From JACNFS01 sp964582065 (GTDB lineage: Bacteria; Chloroflexota; Dehalococcoidia; GIF9; UBA5629), in NCBI GenBank assembly GCA_964582065.1, contig CAZOQG010000012.1, forward strand, positions 1 to 25,540: a stretch of 25,540 nt of DNA, given 5' to 3'. Below the pieces are notes generated by a model. The model was not told the origin of the DNA. It ran no database searches and worked only from the letters and a program-made list of their open reading frames with translations. This document shows positions 1 through 7,415 of this stretch, piece after piece. The position numbers were made by a program, and so were the translations under genes. Each line of letters starts with the position of its first letter. Position 1 is the stretch's first letter.

Positions 1-62
1 CAAGACCGTAGCAGGCACGGTGAAGCTGTCTGAAGACTGCTGGAGAAAGGAGAAGAAACTTC

Positions 63-728
63 ATGGACCTTGTCGAAGCCATAAAGTCGAGGAAAAGCAT
101 CAGGGGCTATAAGCCAACTCCGGTACCAAAAGAAATCCTTACCGAAATCTTGGAGATAGGAATACGCTCTCCTTCAGGGCTAAATTCTCAACCCTGGGAG
201 TTTACTGTCTTGGGTGGTAAGGTGCTGGACGATTTGAAACAAGCTCTGCAGGAACAGCTCCTGGCCAAAGTGGAGCCCCAGCCTGATTTTCCTATTCACC
301 CTCTGACAGGAGTTTACAGAAAGCGCCAAGTAGAGCTAGCCATCGCTCTATTCCAACACATGGGCATTGCCCGCGAAGACACGGAAAAGAGAGACCAGTG
401 GACGCTGAAGATGCTGCGCGCTTTCGATGCTCCTAATGCCATTATAGTGAGTGTGGACGAGGAAGTCAGCAGTTTCCCGGCAATGTTCAGTCTGGGCTTA
501 GTAACTCAAACTATAGCGCTGGCAGCAGTGAACTTCGGCCTGGGTACCTGTATACAGCGAGTATTGGTGGACTCTCCCGAAGTAGTAAGGCGGATTGCAG
601 GCATCCCCGCGTCCAAGAAACTTGCCATTGGCATAGCCATCGGATACCCTGACTGGGACTTCCCAGCGAACAAAGTGCAGAGCGCTCGTGAACCACTTGC
701 CAACATAGTAACCTGGCGGGGAATATAA
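63..728 (+). CDS. Nitroreductase family FMN-dependent oxidoreductase
   Basis: A 221-residue protein of typical length for the nitroreductase fold, in which FMN-binding homodimers reduce nitro groups, quinones or enoates with NAD(P)H. The N-terminus has the family signature RKSIRGYKPTPVPKE (about residues 10-24) followed by SPSGLNSQPWEF (about 37-48), the usual FMN-phosphate-binding and dimer region. The C-terminal half has the glycine-rich segment ending in IGYPDWD. The ATG at 63 follows a GGAGAAAGGAG purine stretch, so the start is sound. It lies about 110 nt upstream of the enoyl-CoA hydratase, on the same strand, and may serve the acyl-CoA cluster or be independent. The substrate cannot be predicted. 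The family call is firm. Confidence 0.9.
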   Translation: MDLVEAIKSRKSIRGYKPTPVPKEILTEILEIGIRSPSGLNSQPWEFTVLGGKVLDDLKQALQEQLLAKVEPQPDFPIHPLTGVYRKRQVELAIALFQHMGIAREDTEKRDQWTLKMLRAFDAPNAIIVSVDEEVSSFPAMFSLGLVTQTIALAAVNFGLGTCIQRVLVDSPEVVRRIAGIPASKKLAIGIAIGYPDWDFPANKVQSAREPLANIVTWRGI

Positions 729-837
729 CGTCAACTCTGCCCATTCCCTTGAACTCTTACTGTTTGGGTCACCGGTCAGGTACTCAGCGTTAACGGTGGC
801 TACTCTATGGTAGATTAAGAACTAAGGAGGTTTGATT

Positions 838-1623
838 ATGGCCTACGAGACTATTATCTATGAGAAGGAAGACGGCGTAGCTCTAATTACACTTAACCGG
901 CCTGATAGTCTTAACGCCCTCAACTCAAAACTAGCCCAAGAGTTAGAGCAGGTAACTGATGAGATTGCTGCCGATGAGTCAGTCAGGGTGGTGATTATAA
1001 CCGGGGCCGGTCGAGCTTTCTCGGCTGGAGCTGATATAAAGGAAATGGTGTCTCCCGGAGAGGCTTCTTTGGGAGCGGCACTAGCTAAAGGTAAGCCGCT
1101 AGCCTTTTTTATTAAGATTGAGAATTTGGATAAGCCAGTTATCGGAGCTATTAATGGTTTGGCAATAGGAGGCGGTTGCGAATTAGCCATGGTGTGTGAC
1201 CTGAGAATTGCCTCAACCACAGCCAGATTTGGGTTTGGAGAGATAAAGATAGGCGTTATTCCTGCTGGTGGAGGCACCGTCAAGTCACCCCGGTTCATAG
1301 GTATAACTAAGGCTAAGGAACTGCTTTTCTTCGGCGACCCCATTGATGCCGAGGAGGCTTATCGCCTCGGGTTGATTAATAAGGTAGTGCCACCAGAGTC
1401 GCTTCTTGACGAAGCCAAGAGTTGGGCCAAAACACTGTCTCAGCGGCCGCCCCTGGCTATAGCGGCGGTCAAATCATGTGTTAATGTAGGTATGCAGATG
1501 CCTCTGCCAGCGGCCATAGACTTCGAAGCCAAGCAGGCAGCTATTCTGGTCAACACTGAGGATAGATTGGAGGGGATGAAAGCCTTTGTTGAGAAGAGGC
1601 AGCCAGTATTCAAAGGCAAATAG
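838..1623 (+). CDS. Enoyl-CoA hydratase/isomerase (crotonase family)
   Basis: A 261-residue crotonase-fold enzyme that would hydrate a 2-enoyl-CoA in beta-oxidation. Visible motifs are the CoA/oxyanion segment TGAGRAFSAGADIKEM (55-70), the second oxyanion segment AINGLAIGGGCELAMVCD (104-121) and FGFGEIKIGVIPAGGGT (131-147). Both acid/base glutamates of rat crotonase (Glu144 and Glu164) are matched, by Glu115 in CELAM and Glu135 in GEIKIG, so it should be a true hydratase rather than only an isomerase. Translation could begin at a TTG at 832, but the ATG at 838 lies 7 nt after AAGGAGG and gives the normal N-terminus. The DUF35 gene follows after 9 nt, which suggests one transcript. Confidence 0.93.
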   Translation: MAYETIIYEKEDGVALITLNRPDSLNALNSKLAQELEQVTDEIAADESVRVVIITGAGRAFSAGADIKEMVSPGEASLGAALAKGKPLAFFIKIENLDKPVIGAINGLAIGGGCELAMVCDLRIASTTARFGFGEIKIGVIPAGGGTVKSPRFIGITKAKELLFFGDPIDAEEAYRLGLINKVVPPESLLDEAKSWAKTLSQRPPLAIAAVKSCVNVGMQMPLPAAIDFEAKQAAILVNTEDRLEGMKAFVEKRQPVFKGK

Positions 1624-1632
1624 AAGGAAAGG

Positions 1633-2037
1633 ATGGTGAATACGATGGTTGAGAGGATTCCTGTTAAGGAAGGTGCCTTTATGGAGAACCCGGAGGGCGG
1701 AGTATTACTAGCCAATAAGTGCAAATCCTGCGGGCAAGTCTTCTTTCCCAAAGCTGTTTTTTGCTTGACTTGCTTTAATGAAGACATGGAGGAGTTAAAG
1801 CTGAGCCAGCGGGGGAAACTGTATTCCTATGCTATTGGGCGCATGCCTTCGATGCATTTTGAGCCTCCCTATGCCATAGGCTATGTAGATATGCCCGAGG
1901 GAGTAAGAATCTTCGCTCCACTCAAGATGATGGAGGACAAGCCCTTTGCTATAGGTATGGACATGGAACTAGTCATTGAAAAGCTGTGGCAGGAGGCGGA
2001 GAACGAAGTCATCGGCTACAAATTCAAGCCTGTTTAG
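1633..2037 (+). CDS. DUF35 zinc-ribbon/OB-fold acyl-CoA-binding protein
   Basis: A 134-residue protein of the DUF35 family. An N-terminal rubredoxin-like zinc ribbon has two C-x2-C pairs (KCKSCG and FCLTCF, about residues 33-53). It is followed by a C-terminal OB fold that begins LSQRGKLYSYAIG and includes PPYAIGYVDMPEGVRIFAPL. DUF35 proteins are partner subunits of thiolase-fold enzymes: BbsA with BbsB in benzylsuccinate oxidation, ChsH2 with Ltp2 in steroid side-chain cleavage, and archaeal thiolase/HMG-CoA synthase complexes. The thiolase gene directly downstream (39 nt) is the obvious partner. The start at 1633 has an AAGGA site 4-5 nt before it; the ATG at 1645 is an alternative. Confidence 0.9.
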   Translation: MVNTMVERIPVKEGAFMENPEGGVLLANKCKSCGQVFFPKAVFCLTCFNEDMEELKLSQRGKLYSYAIGRMPSMHFEPPYAIGYVDMPEGVRIFAPLKMMEDKPFAIGMDMELVIEKLWQEAENEVIGYKFKPV

Positions 2038-2076
2038 CCGTTTACAGGTATCGGTTTTCAAAGAGGAGGATTAATC

Positions 2077-3222
2077 ATGAGAGACGTTGCTGTAATAGGA
2101 GTGGGACAAAGTACGTTTGGCAAAGCTCCTCAGAGAACTGCAGCTGAGCTGGGTCAAGAGGCGGTTGTGGCAGCGCTTAAGGATGCTGGCATCAGTCCCA
2201 AAGATATCCAGGTTGCCTATGCCTCCCGAATGTATGATTGCTGGGTCACAGCGCAGTGTATACTGAAAGAAGTGGGCGTAAGGGGCATAGAGATGGTAAA
2301 TGTGGAAAATGCCTGTGCTGGTGGCGCTACCGCTTTCAGGGGGGTGTGGAAGGAGATAGCCGATGACCATTATGACGTTGGAATAGCTATCGGTGTGGAA
2401 TCGATGACTACCAGCCCCATAGCCGGCAGGTTGATCCCGCCGACCAAGGATGATTTGGACGGTCAATTGGGATTGACCATGCCCGGCGTCTTCGCCATAC
2501 TTGCGCGGAGGCAGATGGAGCAGTATGGAACTACCGTGGAGGATTTTGCTCAAATATCAGTCAAAAACCATCACCATGGCTGTTTGAATCCTTTTGCCCA
2601 GTATCGGAAAGAGTTCACCGTAGAGGAAATCCTCAACTCCCGAATGATATGCGACCCGATTACCTTACTCCAATGCTGTCCCAACACGGATGGGGCTGCC
2701 GCGGCGATTCTGTGCTCCATGGATGTAGCCAGGAAATATACTACAAAGCCAATAAGAGTAATCGGCTCGGCGCTGCTGTCGGGCGACTACGGATATGTTA
2801 TGCAAGATATCACTATCTCTCCCCTGGGCAGCAAGACAGCTAAGATGGCTTATGAGATGGCCGGAGTTGGGCCTGAGGACATAGACGTCGTTGAGCTTCA
2901 TGATGCTTTTGCTAATGAGGAGATGTTGCGTTACGAAGAACTTGGGCTGTGTCGGCAGGGTGAAGGGACAAGTCTTATCAGGGAGAGAGCAACCTGGATA
3001 GGGGGTAGGATACCGGTCAACCCCAGCGGCGGGCTACTTGCTTTGGGACATCCATTGAGTGCGTCTGGTGTGCGCAACATAGCCGAGATTGTCCTGCATC
3101 TGAGAGGACAGGCTGGTGAGAGGCAGACTCCCAATGCCAAGGTTGGACTAGCTCACATGCTGGGAGGCTCAGTAGCTGGTCTCGAGGCAGGCGCCTGCGG
3201 TATCCATATACTGGCACGATAA
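2077..3222 (+). CDS. SCP2-type thiolase (acyl-CoA acetyltransferase-like)
   Basis: A 381-residue thiolase of the SCP-x/SCP2 type that would cleave a 3-oxoacyl-CoA with CoA. The nucleophile is Cys80 in VENACAGGATA. The active-site histidines are His275 in ELHDAF and His325 in NPSGGLLALGHP. The last conserved loop reads LAHMLGG (His360) in place of the CxGxG of classical thiolases, as is usual in the SCP2 branch. Because the nucleophilic Cys is kept, a thiolase is more likely than a Ltp2-like aldolase. The start at 2077 follows a strong GAGGAGG site. The adjacent DUF35 gene suggests a heteromeric complex like BbsA/BbsB, which cleaves benzoylsuccinyl-CoA; the real substrate is unknown. Confidence 0.92.
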   Translation: MRDVAVIGVGQSTFGKAPQRTAAELGQEAVVAALKDAGISPKDIQVAYASRMYDCWVTAQCILKEVGVRGIEMVNVENACAGGATAFRGVWKEIADDHYDVGIAIGVESMTTSPIAGRLIPPTKDDLDGQLGLTMPGVFAILARRQMEQYGTTVEDFAQISVKNHHHGCLNPFAQYRKEFTVEEILNSRMICDPITLLQCCPNTDGAAAAILCSMDVARKYTTKPIRVIGSALLSGDYGYVMQDITISPLGSKTAKMAYEMAGVGPEDIDVVELHDAFANEEMLRYEELGLCRQGEGTSLIRERATWIGGRIPVNPSGGLLALGHPLSASGVRNIAEIVLHLRGQAGERQTPNAKVGLAHMLGGSVAGLEAGACGIHILAR

Positions 3223-3293
3223 CATCACGTGCTTCGTAGCCGTTGCCACCGGAACTGTTGCATCAACTCATTCTTGGAATCGGGTAGGTCAAT

Positions 3294-3607
3294 ATGGCAG
3301 TCGCTCTTCAGAGAATAGAGGTTCTAGGTCTTTCTTATTTGGGTCTGGGGATGTATTGCACCATGTTTTTGGTTGATTTCGGTGCCGATGTATGGCGGGT
3401 GGAGCGACCTAATCACGCTGTTGGCGCAAAGGGAGCAGACGATTTTGCTTGCAGCTTTGAAGGGGCGATGGCTGTGGGCAGGCGGGCTTTCAATCGCAAT
3501 AGGAAGAGCATAGTCCTCGATTTCAAGTCGGAGGAGCTCGGGAGATACCCTGCAAGATGGTAAGAGGGCTCGGCTGCCAAGGTAGCATAGCTTTGGCTGA
3601 TGCTTAG
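3294..3607 (+). pseudogene. Truncated and frameshifted CaiB/BaiF CoA-transferase
   Basis: The ORF from 3294 matches only the first ~80 residues of a CaiB/BaiF family III CoA-transferase (normally about 400). Its segments MYCTMFLVDFGADVWRVERP and FNRNRKSIVLDFKSEE correspond to LCTMILGDLGADVIKIEAPP and LNRNKKSVGLNLRSEK of the intact homologue at 5564. It stops in its own frame at 3561-3563. From 3539 another frame reads REIPCKMVRG, which continues the family pattern (GRxIFYxLVxx) until a stop at 3605-3607. This suggests loss of one base near 3537 together with loss of the remaining ~300 codons. No catalytic Asp is present, so it cannot be active. It lies between thiolase and acyl-CoA dehydrogenase, where a working CoA-transferase would be expected. 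Confidence 0.8.
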
Positions 3608-3643
3608 ATTCATCCCAATTTCTTGAATAACAGGAGGTTAGTT

Positions 3644-4801
3644 ATGGATTTTGAGCTGACTGAGGAACAGAAATTACTGAAGGCAAATGCTCGACAGTTC
3701 ATGGATAGGGAGATAATACCTATTGTTGATGACTATGAGCGTAAGTACAGACCGTTGCCTAAAGACATAGCCATAGATATGATGAAGAAAATAGCGTCCC
3801 TGGGCTACACTGGTGGGCTGGTACCTGAGGAATGGGGTGGTGGAGGGATGGACATTGTCTCCTACGGCATTTTGACTGAGGAACTGGGTCATGCCTGGGG
3901 GAGCCTGGGTATTATGGTTCTGGTTCATGCCGCGGGTGGGATGGATCTAGCCAATTCGGGTACTCACGAGCAAAAGAAGAAGTATCTGCCATCACTGGTG
4001 TCGGGGGACATAATAGCCAGTGGCGCCATAACCGAGCCTGACGCCGGGTCTTCCAACAGGGAGATGCAGACCACAATTACAGCTGACGGCGACTATTACG
4101 TTGTCAATGGGGCCAAGACGTGGATCACCAACGGCGGCGTTTCTGATTTCTGTGCCGTGGTAGGTTATACCGACAAAAGCAAGGGGATTAAGGGGATAGA
4201 CCGAATCATAGTGGACGGGAGAGAATCCCCTTTTGAGGCAAGAGAACTGCCCAAGCTTGGCTTTCGCTGCTGTCCCACGGCCGAGTTGGCATTCAACGAT
4301 TGTCGCGTGCCTAAGGAAAACTTAATCATGGGCGCTGGCTATGATGCTACCATGGGTATACTTCTCTTTCCTCGGGCTATGATAGGTGTCTTATCAGCTG
4401 GACTAGCTCAGGCAGCTATAGATGAGGCAGTGAAATATGCCCAGGACAGGAGTCAGTTTGGCAGACCCATTGCTAGATTTCAGCTTGTTCAGCAAATGCT
4501 GGCTGAGATGACGGTGGAGACGGAAGCGGTGCGTTTGTTGGGATACAAGGCTTGTCAACTTCTGGACAAAGGCCAAATGTGCTTCAAAGAGTGCTCTGGC
4601 GTAAAATTCTTTGGCTCAGAGACGGCAGTCCGGGTTTGTTCCAAAGCTATGGAAATCCTTGGTGCTTATGGGATTTCTGAAGAATATCCGCTGGAGCGCT
4701 ACTTCAGAGACGCCAGAACATTGCTGCCCCCGGACGGCACTAACCAGATTCAGAGGCTCATTGTCGGGCGAGAAGTGCTTGGTGTGCCCGCGTTTATTTG
4801 A
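3644..4801 (+). CDS. Acyl-CoA dehydrogenase
   Basis: A 385-residue FAD-dependent acyl-CoA dehydrogenase of normal length. The N-terminal helical domain begins MDFELTEEQKLL. The middle beta domain contains GAITEPDAGSS (FAD/substrate motif) and GAKTWITNGG. The C-terminal helical domain contains DRSQFGRPIARFQLVQQMLAEM and a terminal DGTNQIQRLIVGREVLG. The position usually occupied by the catalytic Glu (YEGT in short-chain enzymes) is Asp364 (PPDGT), and the alternative helix-G Glu of isovaleryl-CoA dehydrogenases is also absent (LLFPRAMIG). The enzyme may use Asp as base or may have altered chemistry. The ATG at 3644 lies 6 nt after AGGAGG and is preferred to the TTG at 3623. Electrons would normally go to ETF, which is not encoded here. 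Confidence 0.93.
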   Translation: MDFELTEEQKLLKANARQFMDREIIPIVDDYERKYRPLPKDIAIDMMKKIASLGYTGGLVPEEWGGGGMDIVSYGILTEELGHAWGSLGIMVLVHAAGGMDLANSGTHEQKKKYLPSLVSGDIIASGAITEPDAGSSNREMQTTITADGDYYVVNGAKTWITNGGVSDFCAVVGYTDKSKGIKGIDRIIVDGRESPFEARELPKLGFRCCPTAELAFNDCRVPKENLIMGAGYDATMGILLFPRAMIGVLSAGLAQAAIDEAVKYAQDRSQFGRPIARFQLVQQMLAEMTVETEAVRLLGYKACQLLDKGQMCFKECSGVKFFGSETAVRVCSKAMEILGAYGISEEYPLERYFRDARTLLPPDGTNQIQRLIVGREVLGVPAFI

Positions 4802-4927
4802 GCAGGAATAAGGCTTGGCCAAGGCGGTCAGGGTCGCAGGCAGAAGTAAATCATTGCTATGCAGGCTCGCCTTGCAACTTACCAAGCTTCTGCTGACAAC
4901 GGAGCAAGTCCGGGATGAGGCCAGATT

Positions 4928-5278
4928 TCAGGCAGGTTCAACACGGAAATCGGTCATCCTGCCCTCGCGCTGCGCCTTGTCCTTGAAAACAAGACGGACA
5001 GGCATGCCCACTTTTATTTCCTGCCGCGCTCTCTCCGCATCAGAAAGGTCAATACCGGTGAGGAAATGGGGAATGGTAGTATCGGCCCCGTCAAGCCTTA
5101 TATAGGAAATAACGTAGGGTGGGTCTGGAAGCCCCTCAAACCTGTTAATGACGAGAGTGGAAGCTTCTGCAGTACCCTTAGGAGGTAGTGACCTGCCCCA
5201 ACTTACTGCCTCGGGACGGTTCATCGTAATCTTGGCTATTCCATCCTTCTTCTCTAGAACGATCTTTGTAGATTCCAT
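4928..5278 (-). CDS. Chimeric remnant: crotonase N-terminus fused to DUF35 OB fold
   Basis: A 116-residue intact ORF with a good start (AAGGAG 8 nt before ATG). Residues 1-25 (MESTKIVLEKKDG, IAKITMNRPEA) are the N-terminal strand pair of an enoyl-CoA hydratase. From about residue 26 it becomes the OB fold of a DUF35 protein: LPPKGTAEASTLV, DPPYVISYIRLDGADTT, IKVGMPVRLVFKD. The crotonase active site and the DUF35 zinc ribbon are both missing. In this same window an enoyl-CoA hydratase gene is followed directly by a DUF35 gene, so an in-frame deletion across such a pair would give exactly this product. It is opposite in strand to its neighbours and converges with the acyl-CoA dehydrogenase gene. 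It may be a decaying remnant or, less likely, a new small OB protein. Confidence 0.75.
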   Translation of the reverse strand: MESTKIVLEKKDGIAKITMNRPEAVSWGRSLPPKGTAEASTLVINRFEGLPDPPYVISYIRLDGADTTIPHFLTGIDLSDAERARQEIKVGMPVRLVFKDKAQREGRMTDFRVEPA

Positions 5279-5491
5279 TTCATCCGCTCCTTCTGCAGTT
5301 ACTTGTTCAGGCTTTTGATGCTGGTTTCGCTTTGCTGCTCTATCCTATGCCAGTCGTCGGCTTATGAACCACCCCATTATGAAGTTCATTGGCTCTGTTG
5401 GGAGATTATCCGATGAGAGACTCTTTCTTGCCAACTTGAATGTCGCGCTACTCCAGATCGTGTGGGCATAGGTAGCGTTATTCTCCTAGCC

Positions 5492-5520
5492 TTGACTATA
5501 GTTACGCCAGAAAGTAAGAT
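5492..5520 (+). promoter_or_regulatory. Sigma70-like promoter of the CaiB/BaiF gene
   Basis: TTGACT (5492-5497), a 17-nt spacer and TAAGAT (5515-5520) lie 43 nt before the ATG at 5564. Both boxes differ from consensus at one position and the spacing is ideal. It would start a transcript covering the CoA-transferase, Lrp-like and HIT genes. Read by eye only. Confidence 0.5.
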
Positions 5521-5563
5521 TAGGGATGTTATTCTGGCCAATTAATTCCAAGATGGAGGCAAT

Positions 5564-6781
5564 ATGTTAGCTTTGGAAGATATCAAGATTTTGGATCTGG
5601 CCCATTTGGTACCCGGTTCTTTGTGTACCATGATTTTGGGTGACTTGGGGGCTGACGTAATCAAGATTGAGGCGCCGCCTGAGGTTGGTGGGCGAGGCGC
5701 TGGATTGGGCTTGTCACCGAGGGGAGAAGAGGGGAGGAGGCAAGCGGCCTTTGATGCTCTTAATCGCAACAAAAAGAGCGTCGGACTCAATCTTAGGTCT
5801 GAGAAGGGTCGTCAGATATTCTACCAACTGGCGCAGACAGCCGATGTCATCGTGGAAGGTTTCAGGCCCGGGGTGGTCAAGCGTTTGGGGGTAGACTATG
5901 AAGCAATAAAGGCCATCAATTCCAGGGTTGTCTATTGCTCTCTAAGCGGCTATGGACAGGATGGTCCGTATAGTAGCTTCTCAGGCCACGATGTGAACTA
6001 CATTTCTATAGCCGGTGCCCTTGACCTAATCGGCACCACCGGGGGATCACCGGTTATCCCTCTGAACTTGTTAGCCGACTTTGCCGGCGCTTCCTTACAC
6101 GGCGTTATGGGCATTCTAGCCGCTTTGGTAGCCAGGGGTAAAACGGGTGTGGGACAATACGTGGATATAGCCTACACAGACGGAGTCATTTCTCTTCTAA
6201 GTTGGTTCATTAGCAATCATTTTTCCAACGGCGCAATGTATAAGAGAGGTGAAACGTGGCTTCATGGCGCCTATCCCTATTATGGCGCATATGAAGCTAA
6301 GGATGGCAAGTATGTTAGCATTGGTTGTGTCGAACCCTGGTTTTGGGAGAACCTGTGTCGTGCTCTAGGCAAGGAGGAATACATTCCATACTGCGTTGCC
6401 CCTGAGCACTTTATTCACAAACCTGAAGATGATAAATGGGAAGAAATCTCTTCTTACCTTAAGCAAGTCTTTCTAACCAAGACCAGGGATGAGTGGTTTG
6501 AGTTTCTAAGCAAAAAGGATGTGCCGGTGGGCAAGGTCCACACATTGGATGAATTCTCGAGCGACCCGCAAGTGCTGCACCGTCAGATGGTGATAGAAAT
6601 GGACCACCCTACTGTGGGCAAAGTGAAACAACCAGGCATTGCCATCAAGCTATCTGAGACGCCAGGTAAGGTAAGGACTTTTGCACCTCTCTTCGGCGAA
6701 CACACTGAAGAGGTATTGCTGCAGTTGAGCTATACGGACACGCAAATTAGTGAGTTGCGTCAAGCCAAGGTAATAGGTTAA
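5564..6781 (+). CDS. CaiB/BaiF family CoA-transferase or alpha-methylacyl-CoA racemase
   Basis: A full-length (405 aa) family III CoA-transferase fold. The N-terminus has the standard LDLAHLVPGSLCTMILGDLGADVIKIE, and the CoA-binding part has LNRNKKSVGLNL and VEGFRPGV. Asp172 in LLADFAGASLHG is the position that forms the acyl-anhydride in formyl-CoA transferases. His142 in SGHDVNY aligns with the catalytic His of alpha-methylacyl-CoA racemase (GHDINY motif), and the His/Asp pair makes racemase activity a real alternative. The start has GGAGG 6 nt upstream. It is followed after 25 nt by the Lrp-like gene. In this cluster it would activate an acid by CoA transfer or set the stereochemistry of a 2-methylacyl-CoA. 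The truncated paralogue at 3294 has lost this function. Confidence 0.92.
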   Translation: MLALEDIKILDLAHLVPGSLCTMILGDLGADVIKIEAPPEVGGRGAGLGLSPRGEEGRRQAAFDALNRNKKSVGLNLRSEKGRQIFYQLAQTADVIVEGFRPGVVKRLGVDYEAIKAINSRVVYCSLSGYGQDGPYSSFSGHDVNYISIAGALDLIGTTGGSPVIPLNLLADFAGASLHGVMGILAALVARGKTGVGQYVDIAYTDGVISLLSWFISNHFSNGAMYKRGETWLHGAYPYYGAYEAKDGKYVSIGCVEPWFWENLCRALGKEEYIPYCVAPEHFIHKPEDDKWEEISSYLKQVFLTKTRDEWFEFLSKKDVPVGKVHTLDEFSSDPQVLHRQMVIEMDHPTVGKVKQPGIAIKLSETPGKVRTFAPLFGEHTEEVLLQLSYTDTQISELRQAKVIG

Positions 6782-6806
6782 AATTTCAACTGGAGGAGGT
6801 GAGACC

Positions 6807-7052
6807 ATGGCAGCTAAGGCTTTTGTGCTTGTAGAGACGGATGTGGGCAGGACCAAAGAGGTTGTGGCGGCCCTTCAGAATCTGAAAACTAAGGAGATTA
6901 AGTCGGTTGACCTTGTAACTGGCCCGTATGATATCATCACCGTTGTTGAGCATGACGACTTCAATGCCATCGGGAGTCTGGTTACTGAGAAGATCCACCC
7001 TATACCTGGTATAAAGAGAACCGTGACCTGCCTGTCAATTCGCGTATCCTAG
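6807..7052 (+). CDS. Stand-alone Lrp/AsnC ligand-binding (RAM) domain protein
   Basis: An 81-residue protein consisting only of the alpha/beta ligand-binding domain of Lrp/AsnC regulators. It begins AKAFVLVETDVGRTKEVVAAL, has the characteristic VTGPYDIITVVEHDDF in the middle, and ends IPGIKRTVTCLSIRV. The helix-turn-helix is absent, so it cannot bind DNA by itself. Stand-alone RAM proteins form oligomers that bind amino acids or other small effectors and can act as sensors, but their physiological role is mostly undefined. The start is secure (GGAGGAGGTGA before ATG). It sits 25 nt after the CoA-transferase and 16 nt before the HIT gene, so the three are probably co-transcribed. Confidence 0.88.
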   Translation: MAAKAFVLVETDVGRTKEVVAALQNLKTKEIKSVDLVTGPYDIITVVEHDDFNAIGSLVTEKIHPIPGIKRTVTCLSIRVS

Positions 7053-7068
7053 CCACAACTGTAGGCTC

Positions 7069-7410
7069 ATGGAATGTGTTTTCTGCGAGATCGTCGCCGG
7101 AAAGATACCTGCTGATGTTGTTCACCAGGATGGCGAATTCTTGGCTTTTCGGGATATCCAGCCTCAGGCGCCTACGCATCTTGTTATTGTACCCAGGTCT
7201 CACATTGGTTCGATAACACAGCTCACCAACGAGCACCAGGGCTTAATTGGTCGCCTTATTTTGCTAGCCAAGGAGCTAGCTGAGAAGGAAGGCGTATCAG
7301 CAAACGGTTATCGCTTGGCAATAAATTGCGGTGCTGAGGGCGGTCAGCTTGTGCCTCATCTTCATCTCCACCTCCTTGGCGGACGAAGACTAGATGACCA
7401 GCTCGGTTAG
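7069..7410 (+). CDS. HIT family nucleotide hydrolase
   Basis: A 113-residue histidine-triad protein. The HIT motif HLHLHLLGG has His97, His99 (expected nucleophile) and His101. The N-terminus CVFCEIVAGKIPADVV contains the C-x2-C half of the zinc site found in many bacterial HIT proteins, and FRDIQPQAPTHLVIVPRSH is the usual core. Such HinT-like enzymes hydrolyse phosphoramidate or AMP-linked nucleotides such as adenosine 5'-phosphoramidate and aminoacyl-AMP. No strong Shine-Dalgarno is visible, so translation may be coupled to the Lrp-like gene 16 nt upstream. Its stop is 5 nt from the end of the convergent ispH gene. Confidence 0.92.
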   Translation: MECVFCEIVAGKIPADVVHQDGEFLAFRDIQPQAPTHLVIVPRSHIGSITQLTNEHQGLIGRLILLAKELAEKEGVSANGYRLAINCGAEGGQLVPHLHLHLLGGRRLDDQLG

Positions 7411-7415
7411 GGGCT

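Noticed and set aside
1..62. Tail of an upstream gene
   Set aside because: Frames 1 and 2 are briefly open (frame 1 ends at 31-33, frame 2 at 110-112 inside the nitroreductase gene), but there is too little sequence to choose or identify one.
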